From assembly GCA_019420045.1 (NCBI GenBank), contig JAHZHY010000285.1:7550-14900 (forward strand): a stretch of DNA of 7,351 nucleotides, given 5' to 3'. The first letter of the stretch is position 1; each line of letters starts with the position of its first letter. The stretch comes from Clostridiales bacterium. GTDB lineage: Bacteria; Bacillota; Clostridia; Oscillospirales; Butyricicoccaceae. The notes under the pieces were generated by a model. It searched no databases, was not told the origin of the DNA, and saw nothing but the letters and a program-made list of their open reading frames with translations. Both the position numbers and the translations under genes were made by a program. Below are positions 6,826 to 7,351 of this stretch, one piece after another.

Positions 6826-6852
6826 AAGGACCGCCCAAAAAGGGCGGCCCTT
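6826..6852 (-). terminator. Terminator-like hairpin between the surface protein gene and virD4
   Basis: In the minus-strand transcript AAGGGCCGCCC pairs with GGGCGGUCCUU over 11 base pairs, with one G-U wobble and a UUUUU loop. It begins 6 nt after the surface protein stop and is followed only by UCC, so the trailing U-run is short (UUUCC counting the stem base). It could be an inefficient terminator that lets some transcription into virD4, or an RNA-stability structure. No promoter is visible in the roughly 30 nt left before virD4. Confidence 0.6.
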
Positions 6853-6858
6853 GGTAAA

Positions 6859-7351
6859 TTAAAAGCCCGTCTGGGGCAGTTTGATAATGGTTTTAGCGTA
6901 AACTTTCGTGACCCAGCGTGTTACCGCCATGATCCACTCACCGCCGTAAGTGCCGCCTACATCGGCCACATTGGTGAATGTGCTGCCACCGGCCAGACCG
7001 CCGATGGTTACACCCGACAGAGACGGAGCTTCTACCTGACGGAAGCCTGCCTTGACCGTGCCGAAAACAAACATGATCTCGGTCACCCGTTCATTTGCTG
7101 CCAGATTCAGTGCCGCAGGGCTGGCGTCAATGGCATAGTTCTGCTGCGTACTCAGATTGTCTGCCAGCGTCCGATAGGAGCTGCCGGAGTGAGTCGTCTT
7201 GTAAACGATCTTGTAGCGCAGATTCTGGTTATATGTGCCGGTGACTACCTGCTGGAGCCGTACCTGCCATGCCGGCCAGGTATCTCTCCAGTAGAAGTTG
7301 TCCAGGGGCACTGTGGAGTTGTTGCCAATCCCCGAGAAGGTGTATTTCACC
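6859..7351 (-). CDS. C-terminal part of a surface protein ending in LPQTGF, 5' end outside window
   Basis: The frame is open to the right edge, so the true start and most of the protein are missing; 163 codons are visible. The segment is rich in Thr, Ser, Gly, Asn and aromatic residues with alternating hydrophobic patterns, as in extracellular beta-sheet proteins, and contains no catalytic motif I recognise. The last six residues (158-163 of the visible part) are LPQTGF, a match to the sortase LPxTG motif, but the TAA stop follows at once, without the hydrophobic helix and basic tail that normally complete a cell-wall sorting signal. It resembles the C-terminal region of large repeat or DUF11-type surface proteins found beside Gram-positive transfer genes; this is from memory and not certain. 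Its position upstream of virD4 fits a role in adhesion or mating-pair contact, which is an inference. Confidence 0.65.
   Translation of the reverse strand, partial: VKYTFSGIGNNSTVPLDNFYWRDTWPAWQVRLQQVVTGTYNQNLRYKIVYKTTHSGSSYRTLADNLSTQQNYAIDASPAALNLAANERVTEIMFVFGTVKAGFRQVEAPSLSGVTIGGLAGGSTFTNVADVGGTYGGEWIMAVTRWVTKVYAKTIIKLPQTGF

Noticed and set aside
1..7351. CRISPR array, tRNA/rRNA genes, insertion sequence ends or an origin of transfer
   Set aside because: I saw no regularly spaced repeats, no cloverleaf-like sequence, no transposase motifs and no relaxase gene or oriT-like repeat cluster in this window.

Overview
The window reads as part of a conjugative transfer region from a Gram-positive bacterium, most likely a gut-type Clostridia/Bacillota host. 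It probably lies inside an integrative and conjugative element (ICE) of the broad Tn1549/CTn type. The case rests on a VirD4-like coupling ATPase, a TrbL/VirB6-like membrane protein, a PrgI (VirB3-like) protein and a VirB4 ATPase in a compact single-strand operon. A surface protein ending in an LPxTG-type motif and strong purine-rich ribosome binding sites support it. Species and element identity cannot be fixed from sequence reading alone.

All real genes are on the minus strand, so transcription runs from high to low coordinates. From the right edge the order is: (1) the C-terminal part of a surface protein ending in LPQTGF (6859-7351, 5' end outside the window); (2) a GC-rich hairpin resembling a terminator (6826-6852); (3) virD4 (4989-6797, TTG start); (4) a small pro-pilin-like protein (4640-4999) overlapping virD4 by 11 nt; (5) a second GC-rich hairpin (4587-4613) just upstream of the next ribosome binding site; (6) a TrbL/VirB6-like protein (3737-4567); (7) a PrgI-family protein (3314-3721); (8) virB4 (957-3314), coupled to prgI by a TGATG junction; (9) a 114-nt AT-rich gap with an extended -10 promoter; (10) the N-terminal 280 residues of an AAA-family ATPase (1-842, GTG start), running off the left edge.

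The transfer genes form a minimal Gram-positive type IV secretion core. VirD4 would receive the relaxase-DNA substrate, VirB4 would power assembly and translocation, TrbL/VirB6 and PrgI/VirB3 would form the inner-membrane channel, and the small protein is a candidate VirB2-like subunit. The surface protein may promote contact between cells. The AAA ATPase looks like a separate transcription unit, possibly cargo such as a defence gene whose partner lies beyond the left edge.

The observations most worth a second look are: the AAA ATPase directly behind virB4; the VirB2-like pro-pilin architecture of the 119-residue protein; the two GC-rich hairpins at operon junctions; and a sortase-like motif that is the very C-terminus of its protein, with no membrane anchor after it in any frame.
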